NCBI GenBank assembly: GCA_015060975.1
Contig: SUXI01000001.1
Coordinates: forward strand, 186,001-250,000
Length of the DNA: 64,000 nt
Source of the DNA: Bacteroidales bacterium
Lineage (GTDB): Bacteria; Bacteroidota; Bacteroidia; Bacteroidales; Muribaculaceae
Reading direction: 5' to 3'
The notes under the pieces were generated by a model. It worked only from the letters and a program-made list of their open reading frames with translations, was not told the origin of the DNA and made no database searches. Numbering within the stretch: the stretch's first letter is position 1; each line of letters begins with the position of its first letter. The position numbers and the translations under genes are program-made. Positions 1 through 10,629 of this stretch are shown one piece after another.

Positions 1-134
1 GGATCAACGACTGTAATGTCAACACTCCTACACATCTCATCGTGTGCTTTATATTCAGTAAAGCAAAGTGCAACCACTATATAGATTGCTGTCAGAATAG
101 ATAATATGCACCACAAGATGGTTTTCTTAGTCAT
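1..134 (-). CDS. ftsQ: Cell division protein FtsQ, N-terminal fragment (cut by window edge)
   Basis: Only the first 44 or so codons are inside the window. The reading frame starts at an ATG at 134 that overlaps the end of murC by 8 bp. It encodes a short basic N-terminus (MTKKT), one hydrophobic membrane segment at about residues 5-24, then the start of a periplasmic part. FtsQ is a bitopic divisome protein that links early and late division proteins, and it normally follows murC in the Bacteroidota division and cell wall cluster. The name rests on the position and on the single-pass topology; the POTRA domain that would prove it lies outside the window. Confidence 0.75.
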   Translation of the reverse strand, partial: MTKKTILWCILSILTAIYIVVALCFTEYKAHDEMCRSVDITVVD

Positions 135-1515
135 TGTTGGTTACGATGTTACAAATTTGAGGAAGATAGTTGCAGATATCTCCAGCTCCTACTGTCAATA
201 AAATCTCAAAGGTATAATTTTTTATTGTATCTATCAAATTTTCCTTATTAATCAAGTATTTATTTTTGCAATTAATATCGTCAAAAATAATTTTAGAAGT
301 AATACCTTGTATGGGTAGTTCGCGTGCAGGGTAGATGTCAAGCAATATCACTTCATCGGCAAGTGAAAGAGCTTTTGCAAATTCGGGAGCAAAATCGCGA
401 GTGCGAGAATATAAATGTGGTTGAAATGCCACCGTAATTCTACGATTTGGATAAAGAGATTTAACCGAATTTATTGATGCTGTTAATTCGTCGGGATGAT
501 GTGCATAATCATCTATTATTGCGCGACCATTTTCACCCGGCTCTTTCAACCAAAACTCAAATCGGCGTTTTGGTCCCATAAATGATGCCATTGCTTCAGC
601 GGCTTTGGTGGCTTGCATATCTCCGGTGAGGAAACAGCCTGCCAACGAAGCTATCGCATTTTCAATATTTATCTCTACTGGCACTCCCAATTCAATATCC
701 TTAATTATCGAACCATCGCAAGCCACAAAGTCAAATGTTATTGTGCCATTGCCTCGACGAATGTTTTGTGCATGAAAATCGCCGTTATCGCGTGAATATG
801 TATATATTTTCACTCCCGGAGCCACGCGAGGTGTCATTTTTAATCCTTCATGTATAACCAATGCTCCATCTTCACGAATCAATTCGGTGAAATGAGCAAA
901 ACTTTCAAGATAAGCCTCCTCAGTGCCATAAATGTCAAGATGGTCGGGGTCGGTTGACGTAATCACTGCGATATATGGCGTTAGTTGATGGAATGAACGA
1001 TCATATTCATCGGCTTCAATAACCGAATATGGTGATGTTTCGCTCAACAATAGGTTGCTATTATAATTGCGAAGAATGCCACCTAAAAAGGCATTACACC
1101 CAACCTCACAATTATTGAGAATATGTGCCGCCATTGATGATGTGGTGGTCTTCCCATGTGTGCCGGCAAAGCATAATCCTTTTGAACCGCGTGTAATCAT
1201 ACCCAGCACCGCAGCACGTTTAAGAATCTCGAATCCACCATTGCGAAAGAAATTCAATCCTTTGTGATCGTTGGGAATGGCAGGGGTATAAACTATTAGA
1301 GTTGTATCAGGATTTTTGAAGTCTTCGGGAATGAGATTTACATCATCGTCATACACGATTTCCACACCCTCATCTTCAAGAGCCTTTGTTAATGCTGTTG
1401 GAGTGCGGTCATAGCCTGCGACTTTACAACCACGAGAAAGGAAATAACGTTCGAGTGCTGCCATTCCTATACCTCCGGCACCCACAAAATATATATTTGT
1501 TTTTTTATTGTTCAT
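127..1515 (-). CDS. murC: UDP-N-acetylmuramate--L-alanine ligase MurC
   Basis: Cytoplasmic ATP-dependent ligase that adds L-alanine to UDP-MurNAc, the first step of the peptidoglycan stem peptide. The 462-residue protein has the family length. It shows the N-terminal Rossmann motif GAGGIGM (residues 12-18), the Mur ligase ATP loop GTHGKTTT (118-125), a central EADEYDRSF block and the DDYAHHPDE motif of the C-terminal domain. It lies between murG (5 bp upstream) and ftsQ (8 bp overlap), so it is clearly part of the division and cell wall operon. Nothing unusual was seen. Confidence 0.97.
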   Translation of the reverse strand: MNNKKTNIYFVGAGGIGMAALERYFLSRGCKVAGYDRTPTALTKALEDEGVEIVYDDDVNLIPEDFKNPDTTLIVYTPAIPNDHKGLNFFRNGGFEILKRAAVLGMITRGSKGLCFAGTHGKTTTSSMAAHILNNCEVGCNAFLGGILRNYNSNLLLSETSPYSVIEADEYDRSFHQLTPYIAVITSTDPDHLDIYGTEEAYLESFAHFTELIREDGALVIHEGLKMTPRVAPGVKIYTYSRDNGDFHAQNIRRGNGTITFDFVACDGSIIKDIELGVPVEINIENAIASLAGCFLTGDMQATKAAEAMASFMGPKRRFEFWLKEPGENGRAIIDDYAHHPDELTASINSVKSLYPNRRITVAFQPHLYSRTRDFAPEFAKALSLADEVILLDIYPARELPIQGITSKIIFDDINCKNKYLINKENLIDTIKNYTFEILLTVGAGDICNYLPQICNIVTNND

Positions 1516-1520
1516 TGTTA

Positions 1521-2627
1521 TTATTTATTCAAAATTTCATAAATCTTATTCACAATCTTTTCATCAGCATCGATAAGAGCCATCTTTTTGATGTTTTGCG
1601 ATAACTGTTCACGCTTTGCATCATCAGCGAGCAATTCTTTTGTTGTTGTAGTAAGTTTTTCGATACATTCGCAATCAAGAATCATCACTGCGGCATCCTT
1701 CTCTACAAGAGCTTGAGCATTTTTTCGTTGATGGTCTTCAGCCACATTGGGTGAAGGTATAAGAATAACGGGCATCCCAAGCAATTGAAGCTCTGAGATT
1801 GTACCAGCTCCGGCTCTCGATACAACCAAATCGGCAGCTCGATAAGCGATATTCATGTCGGAGATAAATGCTGTAGCTGTAACTCCGGTTTTTCCTTTAA
1901 CCTTTTCGCTACATTCTTGTGCGTATATCTTTCCTGTTTGCCACATCACTTGTGCTCCGGTCGCTAAAATCTCATCAAGAGCTAATGCTACACTCTCGTT
2001 TATTGTGCGAGCGCCAAGACTACCACCCACTACAAGCACTAATTTTTGCGATGCATCAAACCCAAGTTGCTTTTTTGCTTGCTCTCGGGTTAATTCACAA
2101 TTCAATATATCGGCTCTAACAGGATTACCTGTAAGCGCAATTTTATCCCCTGGGAAAAAGCGCTCCATCCCTTCGTATGCCACACAAATAGCCGATGCTT
2201 CTTTTGCCAGAAGTTTATTGGTTACTCCGGCATAAGAATTTTGCTCTTGCAATAGAGTGGGAATACCTTTCTTTTGCGCTTCTTTTAGCATTGGGCCACT
2301 TGCATATCCTCCCACACCCACAGCAATGTCGGGTTGAAATTCGTGCAATATTTTTTGTGCAATGCGCATACTTTTCCATAACTTGAAAAGCACCTTAACA
2401 TTTCGCCACAAACGTTTGCGATCAAATCCACACACAGGCAGCCCTACAATCTTATATCCTGCAGCCGGCACTCGCTCCATTTCCATGCGATTTTCGGCAC
2501 CCACAAAAAGTATTTCGGTATTAGGGTTGCGACGTTTTAGAGCATTAGCGATTGATAAAGCCGGGAATATGTGTCCGCCGGTACCACCGCCACTAATTAA
2601 TATTTTGATGTTCTTTTTAGTTGTCAT
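1521..2627 (-). CDS. murG: UDP-GlcNAc:lipid I N-acetylglucosaminyltransferase MurG
   Basis: Membrane-associated GT28 glycosyltransferase that converts lipid I to lipid II on the inner face of the cytoplasmic membrane. The N-terminal glycine-rich motif GGGTGGHIFP (about residues 13-22) and the C-terminal donor-binding region (SRAGAGTISEL, then a loop with DHQRKNA) are present. The frame is open up to 2675, but that longer start would overlap ftsW and add an unrelated tail. The ATG at 2627 (MTTKKNIKIL) gives 368 residues and leaves a 16-bp gap to ftsW, so it is preferred. murC follows 5 bp downstream. Confidence 0.96.
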   Translation of the reverse strand: MTTKKNIKILISGGGTGGHIFPALSIANALKRRNPNTEILFVGAENRMEMERVPAAGYKIVGLPVCGFDRKRLWRNVKVLFKLWKSMRIAQKILHEFQPDIAVGVGGYASGPMLKEAQKKGIPTLLQEQNSYAGVTNKLLAKEASAICVAYEGMERFFPGDKIALTGNPVRADILNCELTREQAKKQLGFDASQKLVLVVGGSLGARTINESVALALDEILATGAQVMWQTGKIYAQECSEKVKGKTGVTATAFISDMNIAYRAADLVVSRAGAGTISELQLLGMPVILIPSPNVAEDHQRKNAQALVEKDAAVMILDCECIEKLTTTTKELLADDAKREQLSQNIKKMALIDADEKIVNKIYEILNK

Positions 2628-2643
2628 TTTTATGTTTTTTCGG

Positions 2644-3984
2644 TTATAATAGACTCGGATTTTCTGCGCGAGCATCTTCGGGTAATGCGTTTGCTTCTTG
2701 GCTTGCCTCTTTTTTGCTGTCTCTGCCTTTGCGAGCGGCTGTACGGCTAACGCTCAACATGACACCGATGGCTAATGATGTCACTAAAATAGAAGACCCA
2801 CCGGCCGAAATTAAAGGTAAAGGCTGACCAGAAACAGGGAACACGCCTGAAACAATTCCCATATGGAATAATGCTTGAATTGTAATATATAAAGCCATTC
2901 CAATTACGAGCATTGATGGGAATGCTCTTATGCATTGCGATGCAATTCCACCAGCTCTACCAAGTAAAGAAAGGTATAATATAAGCAAGAATATTCCGCC
3001 TATGAGTCCCATGTCTTCAACAACAATCGCAAAAATAAAGTCGGAAAAAGCCAACGGCAATCGGGCGGCTTCGCGAGTGTTGCCGGGGAATACCCCCACT
3101 ACACCACCATTAGCTTGGGCGATGTAAGAGTATATTTCTTGGGTATTGGGTCCGTTTATTTTTTGTTCCCATTTAGGGATAGAATCACCCTCCCACCATC
3201 TTTTAAGGCGAGGGATAAACACATCGGTTATGCGATTTATCGTTTTTCCTTGTTCTATTTTTTGAGATGCCGACAATTCTATTTTTTCCCCTTGTGAGAC
3301 ATCTTTGTTTGCATTGGTTTGTTCAAAAATAGATTTAACGAAATATGCCCCTGTTCCTAAAACAGCATATACAATAAATACAGTAAAAATTTTCCTCAAT
3401 TTAACACCTCCAAGAACCATCATAGAGATGCTTATCATCATTAAAATAATAGTATTTGTCAATCCTTGAAAAAATAAAACACCTCCAAATATTAATACAA
3501 CAACAGCGGTAACGATAATTCCTTTATTTGAAGCTCCTTCTCCATTTTTAAGTTGAGATTTAGACATAATAAAGGCAATTAATGCCGCGGCTGAGAATTT
3601 TATTAATTCGGCAGGTTGAATAGGTAGTACTCCCAATAATCTGAAACTGCGTCGTGCACCATTGATTGTTTCACCAAAAAACATTACATAAATTGATAAA
3701 ACAACACTGGCAAACGCCAATACGGGAATCCAAGGGATGAATTTTGTGTAATTTATGCGTTGAATTAAATATATAATTATAAAACCTGCTCCAAGGTGCA
3801 TGCAATGTCGTAATAACGGACCAATGATATTATTGGTGGAAACCATACGTGCCGAAGCGCTGTATTGTTCAACTATTGAAATAATACATAGAGTGATATA
3901 AATTGCCCAAATGTATTTATCGGCAGGAGTGGCTGTTTTTTCCGATTGAGGTTTTAATGTGTTGTCAGATGACTCAATATTCAT
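2644..3984 (-). CDS. ftsW: Lipid II polymerase FtsW (SEDS family)
   Basis: Polytopic SEDS glycosyltransferase that polymerises septal peptidoglycan together with the cognate PBP FtsI. The 446-residue protein has about ten hydrophobic segments. It has the conserved block around GARRSFRLLGVLPIQPAE at residues 110-127, a long hydrophilic loop at about 215-280, and the FPVSGQPLPLISAGGSS block at about 379-395. The C-terminal tail is polar and Ala/Glu-rich. It sits between murD and murG as in other Bacteroidota clusters, which argues for FtsW rather than RodA. Confidence 0.94.
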   Translation of the reverse strand: MNIESSDNTLKPQSEKTATPADKYIWAIYITLCIISIVEQYSASARMVSTNNIIGPLLRHCMHLGAGFIIIYLIQRINYTKFIPWIPVLAFASVVLSIYVMFFGETINGARRSFRLLGVLPIQPAELIKFSAAALIAFIMSKSQLKNGEGASNKGIIVTAVVVLIFGGVLFFQGLTNTIILMMISISMMVLGGVKLRKIFTVFIVYAVLGTGAYFVKSIFEQTNANKDVSQGEKIELSASQKIEQGKTINRITDVFIPRLKRWWEGDSIPKWEQKINGPNTQEIYSYIAQANGGVVGVFPGNTREAARLPLAFSDFIFAIVVEDMGLIGGIFLLILYLSLLGRAGGIASQCIRAFPSMLVIGMALYITIQALFHMGIVSGVFPVSGQPLPLISAGGSSILVTSLAIGVMLSVSRTAARKGRDSKKEASQEANALPEDARAENPSLL

Positions 3985-3988
3985 AGCT

Positions 3989-5353
3989 TCAGGATTTATT
4001 GTAAGTTTCTTTTAATGCTTTGACAATCTCTTTAAACTGTTTGCCACGATCTTCATAGCTCTTAAATAAATCAAAGCTGGCGCAGCATGGAGATAATAAC
4101 ACAGTGTCGCCTTCTTGAGCCAATCGAGAACACTCTTTTATTGCATCTTCAATTGAGTGTGTATCGCTTATTTGAGCTACTTTATCACCAAAGAAATCAA
4201 GCAATTTGGCATTATCTTTACCCATACACACGATTGCTTTTACTTTTTTTGCCACAAGTTGCTCTATTTCACCATAGTCGTTCCCTTTATCTTTGCCACC
4301 AAGAATGAGAATGGTGTTTTGAGGCATACTTTCAAGGGCATACCAACAAGAATTTACATTTGTGGCTTTTGAATCGTTGATATATCGCACGCCGTTAATC
4401 GTGGCAACATACTCCAACCGATGTTCAACTCCTTCAAAGTTAGAGAGTGCACGGCGGATATCATCTTTTTTGACATCAAGTAAACATGCCGACAATCCTG
4501 CCGCCATTGAGTTATACAGATTATGTAACCCACTCAATGCCAAATCGGCACGGGGCATATTTAACGATGTGGTAGAGGTGTTTATTATTATGTTATCTTC
4601 GGCATCGATATATGCTTGAGTGTTTTCCTCTTTAGTCTCGGCAAATGGAAACATTTGAGCTTGTGTTTCGATTTGTTGTAATTGAGCATCGATAATTGGG
4701 TCGTTTTGCCAGAAGATAAAGGCATCTTGTGATGTGAGATTTTGAAGTATGCGAAACTTGGCATTTACATAATTCTGCATTTTATAATCATAACGATCAA
4801 GATGGTCGGGCGTGATATTCATCATCACTGCAATGTTTGCTTTGAAGTTATACATGTTTTCAAGTTGAAAGCTACTCAACTCTACAACATAAACATCATG
4901 GTGCTCATGTGCAACTTGCAAAGCCAAACTCTTACCCACGTTCCCTGCTAATCCCACATTAATGCCTGCGTCTTTTAATATGTGGTATGTGAGCATTGTG
5001 GTTGTTGTTTTGCCATTACTACCGGTAATGCACACCATTTTAGCATTGGTATAACGACCGGCCAATTCTATTTCTGAGATGACCGGAATATTTTTAGATG
5101 TAATTTTTAGCATTAATGGTGCTGTGGGAGGAATCCCAGGACTTTTTACCACCTCATCGGCATTAAGAATTTTAGCTTCGGTGTGTTGCCCTTCTTCCCA
5201 TTCAATGCCGGCTTCGTCAAGCATTGTGGCATACCGAGGAGAAATCTTTCCCATATCTGAAAGAAAAACTTCCATTCCTTTTTCTTTAGCAAGAATTGCG
5301 GCTCCTACTCCACTTTCGCCTCCACCTAGAACAACCAATTTATTTGTTTTCAT
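3989..5353 (-). CDS. murD: UDP-N-acetylmuramoylalanine--D-glutamate ligase MurD
   Basis: Cytoplasmic Mur ligase that adds D-glutamate to UDP-MurNAc-L-Ala. The N-terminal GGGESGVGAA loop (about residues 10-19), the ATP loop GSNGKTTTT (111-119), MNITPDHLDRY and INDSKATN motifs are visible. The frame extends to 5410, but the ATG at 5353 (MKTNKLVVLGGG) puts the first beta strand at the N-terminus. That ATG overlaps the mraY stop codon as TAATG, a translational coupling arrangement. The resulting protein is 454 residues. Confidence 0.96.
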   Translation of the reverse strand: MKTNKLVVLGGGESGVGAAILAKEKGMEVFLSDMGKISPRYATMLDEAGIEWEEGQHTEAKILNADEVVKSPGIPPTAPLMLKITSKNIPVISEIELAGRYTNAKMVCITGSNGKTTTTMLTYHILKDAGINVGLAGNVGKSLALQVAHEHHDVYVVELSSFQLENMYNFKANIAVMMNITPDHLDRYDYKMQNYVNAKFRILQNLTSQDAFIFWQNDPIIDAQLQQIETQAQMFPFAETKEENTQAYIDAEDNIIINTSTTSLNMPRADLALSGLHNLYNSMAAGLSACLLDVKKDDIRRALSNFEGVEHRLEYVATINGVRYINDSKATNVNSCWYALESMPQNTILILGGKDKGNDYGEIEQLVAKKVKAIVCMGKDNAKLLDFFGDKVAQISDTHSIEDAIKECSRLAQEGDTVLLSPCCASFDLFKSYEDRGKQFKEIVKALKETYNKS

Positions 5354-6618
5354 TATCTGATTTTTAATGTTGCAAATGTTATTACTGCCAAAAGTATCGC
5401 TATAATCCAAAAACGAATCACGATTTTAGATTCGGGAATGGCATTTATTGGGTATTGTATTAACGCATCTATGCCATTGTTGCCCGATTTTTGAAAATGA
5501 TGGTGAATAGGGGTCATTTTAAATACTCGTTTTCCTTTACCTGTCATTTTTTTAGTGATTTTAAAATAAGTTGTTTGAATAACTACCGATAAGTCTTCAA
5601 AATAGAATATACCACATAAGATAGGAAGTAATAATTCTTTGTGAATAATTATTGCACACACAGCAATTATTCCTCCAATAGTTAGTGAGCCGGTATCGCC
5701 CATAAACACTTGTGCAGGGAAAGAATTATACCATAAGAAACCAATTAATGCGCCAATAAATGCAGCCATAAACACTACTAATTCACCACTTCCCGGCAGG
5801 TACATTATGTTAAGATAGGAAGAGTATATGATATTTCCTCCAAGATAAGCTATAATGGCTAATGCTACAGCTGCTATTGCTGATGTCCCTGTCGCCAAGC
5901 CGTCTAACCCATCTGTTAAATTGGCCCCATTTGAGGTTGCGGTAACCATGAATATTGTGATGATTATAAATAATATCCATGCGGCCGGTGTGGACCATTC
6001 GCCCATCCACTGAGTGAACCATTCATAATCAAGATTATTGTTTTTGACAAATGGGATAGTTGTTTGTAATGTTTTAACCTCTTGTTTATCATATACTACA
6101 TCAATAACTTCGATATTTTCAGCGTCTTTTATTTCGTTGTTCTCTTGCATAACCATATCGGGATTTAGATACATTGTTACGCCCACAATAAGTCCAAGCC
6201 CAACCTGGCCGGCTATTTTGAATTTCCCTTTCAATCCATCTTTATCTTTGCGGGCGACTTTTATGTAGTCATCAAGAAATCCAAGTGTGCCAAGCCACAA
6301 TGTTGAGCCAATCATAAGCAACATGTAAATATTTGATAAATCTCCAACCAATAGGCATGGAATTAATGTTGCTACTATAATAATGACTCCTCCCATAGTT
6401 GGTGTTCCTGTTTTTTTCATTTGCCCTTCGAGTCCTAAATCGCGTATAATTTCACCAATTTGCATCATTTGCAATCGTTCGATTATGCGACGACCTATAA
6501 ATATGGTCACTAATATGGATAGAGTGAATGCGACTCCTGAACGGAAAGTAATGTAGCTCATCAATCGAGCTCCTGGCAAATCTATTTCTCTTAGATAATC
6601 AAATAGATAATTTAACAT
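5353..6618 (-). CDS. mraY: Phospho-N-acetylmuramoyl-pentapeptide transferase MraY
   Basis: Integral membrane enzyme that transfers phospho-MurNAc-pentapeptide to undecaprenyl phosphate, forming lipid I. Recognised by the conserved GTPTMGG block near residue 72, FLDDYIKV (114-121), the NLTDGLDGLA motif (about 233-242), FMGDTGSL and the C-terminal MTPIHHHF motif. At 421 residues it is longer than the roughly 360-residue proteobacterial enzyme. The extra length is a hydrophilic insert at about residues 155-205, a feature I associate with Bacteroidota MraY. It is coupled to murD by a one-base stop/start overlap. Confidence 0.97.
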   Translation of the reverse strand: MLNYLFDYLREIDLPGARLMSYITFRSGVAFTLSILVTIFIGRRIIERLQMMQIGEIIRDLGLEGQMKKTGTPTMGGVIIIVATLIPCLLVGDLSNIYMLLMIGSTLWLGTLGFLDDYIKVARKDKDGLKGKFKIAGQVGLGLIVGVTMYLNPDMVMQENNEIKDAENIEVIDVVYDKQEVKTLQTTIPFVKNNNLDYEWFTQWMGEWSTPAAWILFIIITIFMVTATSNGANLTDGLDGLATGTSAIAAVALAIIAYLGGNIIYSSYLNIMYLPGSGELVVFMAAFIGALIGFLWYNSFPAQVFMGDTGSLTIGGIIAVCAIIIHKELLLPILCGIFYFEDLSVVIQTTYFKITKKMTGKGKRVFKMTPIHHHFQKSGNNGIDALIQYPINAIPESKIVIRFWIIAILLAVITFATLKIR

Positions 6619-6629
6619 GTCATTATAAT

Positions 6630-8090
6630 TTATTTTTCTGTTTCAAAAATTTCAGCGACGATTTCACGATCATCAAAATGGTGCTTTATGCCTTTTATTT
6701 CTTGATAATTTTCATGCCCTTTTCCGGCAATAAGCACTACATCTCCTTTCTGTGCAAGCATAGAGGCGGTGCGTATCGCTTCGCGGCGGTCGATGATGCA
6801 TATTGTTTTAATCTTATTGGCGGAGTCTAACCCTTCTTCCATATCTTTAATGATATCTGCGGGATCTTCATCGCGCGGATTATCTGATGTTAGAATCAGC
6901 CGGTCGCTGCGCAACGCCGCTTCTTTTGCCATTATGGGGCGTTTACCCTTATCACGATTCCCTCCGGCTCCAACAACTGTTATAATGTTGCATTTGTTTC
7001 CTACCACCTCTCTTATTGCATTCAACACGTTTACTACGGCATCGGGGGTATGGGCATAATCCACAATCGAGGTATATCCTTTGGGGGAATGAAATGCTTG
7101 AAAACGTCCGGCAACCGGAATTAGTCGGCTCATATTTATTAATACTTGATTGGCGTCCCAACCCAATAATATTGCACTCGCATAAACGGCAGTGAGGTTA
7201 TACGCATTAAATTTTCCGGTAAACAACATTTCAACTTCATGACCATTTAGTGTCATTAACGTCCCGTCAAGGCGACTTTCAATGATTCTACCCATAAAAT
7301 CGGCTTGCGAGCGTAGTGAGTATCTTTTTTTTGTTGCTAGAGTATTTTGGAGCATAATTTCTCCAACTTTATCATCGATGTTTGTTAATGCAAATGCCGA
7401 TTTTGGCAGAGCGTCGAAAAACATTTTTTTTGCATTAATATATGCATCAACAGTTTTGTGATAATCAAGGTGGTCACGAGTGAGGTTTGAAAATACTCCT
7501 CCTACAAAATTAAGCCCTGCTATGCGATGTTGATGAGCGGCATGGGAACTTACTTCCATAACTGCATATTCACAACCTGCATCTACCATGCGGGCGAGTA
7601 TTGCATTGAGACTCAGTGGGTCGGGGGTTGTATGAGTTGAAGGGACGACCTCTCCGTCGATATAATTACAGACAGTTGATAACAATCCGGCTTTATAACC
7701 TAAGTGGCGAGCCAAATTATATATTAGTGTTGCGGTTGTGGTTTTCCCGTTTGTTCCGGTAATCCCAACAAGTTTTAATTTTTTAGAAGGATTATCCCAC
7801 CATTGTGATGCTAATTGCCCTAATGCGATTGATGAGTTTTTTACTTTTATATAGGTTATATTCTCATTAATATTTTCAGGAATATCCTCACACACTATAG
7901 CTGCGATACCTTTATCATATAGTTGTGGTATATATTGATGTCCATCAACATTGACTCCTTTTACTGCGATAAACATCATTCCATCGCTGATTTTACGAGA
8001 ATCATTGGTTATGCCACTTATTAATTGTGTTTTGCTGCCAATAATCTCAATTATGTCGATTGACTGTAGTAGCTGATTTAGTTGTTTCAT
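6630..8090 (-). CDS. murE: UDP-MurNAc-tripeptide synthetase MurE (meso-diaminopimelate-adding type)
   Basis: Cytoplasmic ligase that adds the third stem-peptide residue. The ATP loop GTNGKTTTA is at residues 112-120, TRDHLDYH at about 204-211, and the amino-acid specificity motif DNPR at 403-406. In MurE enzymes DNPR is characteristic of those using meso-diaminopimelate, so the wall should be of the DAP type. Length (486) is normal. The gene lies 11 bp upstream of mraY and 23 bp downstream of ftsI. Confidence 0.96.
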   Translation of the reverse strand: MKQLNQLLQSIDIIEIIGSKTQLISGITNDSRKISDGMMFIAVKGVNVDGHQYIPQLYDKGIAAIVCEDIPENINENITYIKVKNSSIALGQLASQWWDNPSKKLKLVGITGTNGKTTTATLIYNLARHLGYKAGLLSTVCNYIDGEVVPSTHTTPDPLSLNAILARMVDAGCEYAVMEVSSHAAHQHRIAGLNFVGGVFSNLTRDHLDYHKTVDAYINAKKMFFDALPKSAFALTNIDDKVGEIMLQNTLATKKRYSLRSQADFMGRIIESRLDGTLMTLNGHEVEMLFTGKFNAYNLTAVYASAILLGWDANQVLINMSRLIPVAGRFQAFHSPKGYTSIVDYAHTPDAVVNVLNAIREVVGNKCNIITVVGAGGNRDKGKRPIMAKEAALRSDRLILTSDNPRDEDPADIIKDMEEGLDSANKIKTICIIDRREAIRTASMLAQKGDVVLIAGKGHENYQEIKGIKHHFDDREIVAEIFETEK

Positions 8091-8113
8091 ATTGAAAATC
8101 AGATATAGAGAGG

Positions 8114-10267
8114 TTAGAACTCGGTTAATTTTAATTTTACTCGACTGCCTTTGGGAAGGTTTGTGCCGGCAACGGGCGCTTGGGCAATAACATATCCTAC
8201 CCCTTCAATATCTACATTATAGCCCGATTGCTCCAGTTTTGTAAGCGCTTCGCGTACACCTAACCCTTTTACCGATGGGATACCTGAAATTGTATCATTG
8301 TCGGGAAATCTTGCAATATTATTTATATTTAGACCCGATTTTATCGATTCGTGTTTCGTGGGGTTGTTAGACGCATAAAGAGTTGGACGCGTGCCGGGGG
8401 TTTGTTCTTTTTTATAGTCGCTTTCATTGTCAAGCATTCCTCTTGAATACATTTTTAATGCGATTTCTTTCAATACAACTCCGCTGGTTGCGGCTGCGCC
8501 CATCCCGTTTTTGGGGTGAAATACCATTACAAAACAAGAGTATTTGGGATTATCGGCAGGGAAAAAGCCACAGAAAGATAAGCGTTTACGGCTTTTGTCG
8601 TATGTTCCGGGTTGTCCATTTGCTATATCTCTGCCATACATATCTTTGGTTATAGGCATTCCTGTTTTTTTGTTTATTTTAATGCGTTCATGTATTGCAT
8701 AACAAGTTCCGGTTTTTCCTGCAATTTTTACTAAATCATTCTTTAATAATCGGCGAGCTGTGCCATGTTCTCCCCATACAACACGAGCAAGCATGTCTTG
8801 AAGAATTTTAGCGTTGTTTTCAGTACAAATGCGCTCTCTTATATAGGAAACAGGGTATTCGATTATTTTTTCATTTCCAATGAGGCTTGTGACTAATCGC
8901 GGACGCACAAATTGACCATTGTTGGCTATGGCGTTATATATGGCCAAAGTGTAAACCGGTGGAATTTCTGTAGCATAACCATAAGTCATGCGAGATACAT
9001 CGATATAATCCCAATTGGAGTTTCCTACATCTCTAATGCGAGGAGTCCTTTCTCCTGCGATATGAAGATTTAACGGCTCCAAGAATCCTATCTCTCTAAG
9101 ATGTTGTTTAAACTGAGGCGCATGTGAGATGTGTGGCATTATGAGTTTTGTCATACCCACGTTTGATGAGCGTTCGATTATTTCGCAGATGGGCATTGAC
9201 GCAACCGGTGAGCAGTCGCAAATGGCGGGTCCATTGGCATATTTATATCTGTTTCCAGTCGCTATTACGTCGTTAGGATTTTTTACCCATCCTTTTTCAA
9301 GAGCAATAAGCATAGAGATTGGTTTCATTACCGAGCCCGGCTCAAATCCCAAAACCGCCCGGTTCATCCCTTCGATGTAGCGGTTGTGGTCGGCAGTGTC
9401 CATTTCAAGGTTGGCAATGGCTTTTATGTCGCCTGATTCTACATTCATAAGTATTGCCACTCCCCAATCGGCTTTGGTGTTTGACAGCACCTTTTCAAGT
9501 TCATTTTCTACGATATCCTGCATGTTGACATCTATAGTTGTTTTTACCGAATAGCCATCAGTCGCAGGTTTTTCCACCCAATTCACTGTGTTTAGGTTGA
9601 CTGGCACAACTTGTGATATTCCGGGTTTGCCATATAGGAATGAATCTAAATCCTTTTCAAGTCCCCACACTCCGTGTCGTTCTTTTGATTTTGGAGTTTC
9701 TCCAACTACGCCAATGCTTCGCAAAGCCATTCTTCCGTATGGATTGCTCCGGCGAGTTTGTACGTCTCTTGTCAGCCCATTTTTATTTGAACTTTCAATG
9801 CAAAGGAATGGGAATGATTTTAATTTAAGATAATCGGAGTATGAAATATTTTTTAAGATAGTATAGCATCTTGATCGTTTTGATTTGTCTTTTTTCAGCG
9901 GGGCATTTAAATATTCCACCCATTTATCTTTTGTTCTTATTCCAAAATGAGTGGCAAGGCTGTCGGCAAGGCTGTCAATTGCGATTTTATATCGATCTTC
10001 CATGAAAGACTTACATCTAAAATCGATTCTGGCTGTATATCTGTTTACATTTGTAGCCAATATGCTCCCATCGCATGCTAATATATCTCCGCGTTTTGGA
10101 TGTATTATTTTTTTGATTGACAAAGCGGAGTCTCCTTTTGCTTTCCATTCCTCTCTGTAAGTGACAGTGGTTTTAAAAAGGTTGTAAATAATTGTCGTAG
10201 AGAGTAGTAGAATGCATATAGTTATGAATGCATAACGAAGAATAATATGATGTCCGTCGGCTTTCAT
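8114..10267 (-). CDS. ftsI: Septal peptidoglycan transpeptidase FtsI (PBP3 type) with C-terminal PASTA domain
   Basis: Class B penicillin-binding protein that cross-links septal peptidoglycan with FtsW. After a cytoplasmic stub there is one membrane anchor (about residues 10-32), then the dimerisation domain and the transpeptidase domain. The catalytic tetrad SVMK is at 312-315, SSN at 367-369 and KTGT at 518-521. A PASTA-like domain occupies about residues 660-717 (starting [14 protein letters not shown]). The C-terminal PASTA domain is common in Bacteroidota FtsI. The start overlaps the ftsL-like stop codon (ATGA), indicating coupling. Confidence 0.95.
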   Translation of the reverse strand: MKADGHHIILRYAFITICILLLSTTIIYNLFKTTVTYREEWKAKGDSALSIKKIIHPKRGDILACDGSILATNVNRYTARIDFRCKSFMEDRYKIAIDSLADSLATHFGIRTKDKWVEYLNAPLKKDKSKRSRCYTILKNISYSDYLKLKSFPFLCIESSNKNGLTRDVQTRRSNPYGRMALRSIGVVGETPKSKERHGVWGLEKDLDSFLYGKPGISQVVPVNLNTVNWVEKPATDGYSVKTTIDVNMQDIVENELEKVLSNTKADWGVAILMNVESGDIKAIANLEMDTADHNRYIEGMNRAVLGFEPGSVMKPISMLIALEKGWVKNPNDVIATGNRYKYANGPAICDCSPVASMPICEIIERSSNVGMTKLIMPHISHAPQFKQHLREIGFLEPLNLHIAGERTPRIRDVGNSNWDYIDVSRMTYGYATEIPPVYTLAIYNAIANNGQFVRPRLVTSLIGNEKIIEYPVSYIRERICTENNAKILQDMLARVVWGEHGTARRLLKNDLVKIAGKTGTCYAIHERIKINKKTGMPITKDMYGRDIANGQPGTYDKSRKRLSFCGFFPADNPKYSCFVMVFHPKNGMGAAATSGVVLKEIALKMYSRGMLDNESDYKKEQTPGTRPTLYASNNPTKHESIKSGLNINNIARFPDNDTISGIPSVKGLGVREALTKLEQSGYNVDIEGVGYVIAQAPVAGTNLPKGSRVKLKLTEF

Positions 10268-10605
10268 TTTGTTGAATAAGATATTTTAAATGGTGGTTGT
10301 TCTTGTTTTTTTAAATTCAGGTGTAAAGTGTCAATTAGTTCTTGCATCGATGATTCACATGTGCGTCCCATGTATAAACTACGTTCACTAATGCTGTGAT
10401 TTTTTGCGATTTCAAGATCTTCTTGTTTCTTATTTATCGTAACCATTCGAGTTTGGCATTGGTATTTGTTTGTAATATATAAAAGTACCATTAATGTGCA
10501 TATCAAAACTTTTAGCCAATGTTGTGCGAAAAACTCGAAATTCAATAATTGCCCATGTATTATACGCCAAAAAAAACCATGTTTATTTTTTGTTACTTTA
10601 GTCAT
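10264..10605 (-). CDS. ftsL: FtsL-like division protein
   Basis: A 113-residue bitopic protein with a short cytoplasmic N-terminus, one hydrophobic segment at about residues 30-45 (VLICTLMVLLYI) and a polar, helical periplasmic part. The size, topology and place between rsmH and ftsI match FtsL, the coiled-coil partner of FtsB/FtsQ in the divisome. Sequence conservation in FtsL is very low, so the name depends mainly on gene order. Its stop overlaps the ftsI start by 4 bp and it lies 24 bp after rsmH. Confidence 0.75.
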   Translation of the reverse strand: MTKVTKNKHGFFWRIIHGQLLNFEFFAQHWLKVLICTLMVLLYITNKYQCQTRMVTINKKQEDLEIAKNHSISERSLYMGRTCESSMQELIDTLHLNLKKQEQPPFKISYSTK

Positions 10606-10629
10606 CTTGTTTTATTTAAATTGATGGTT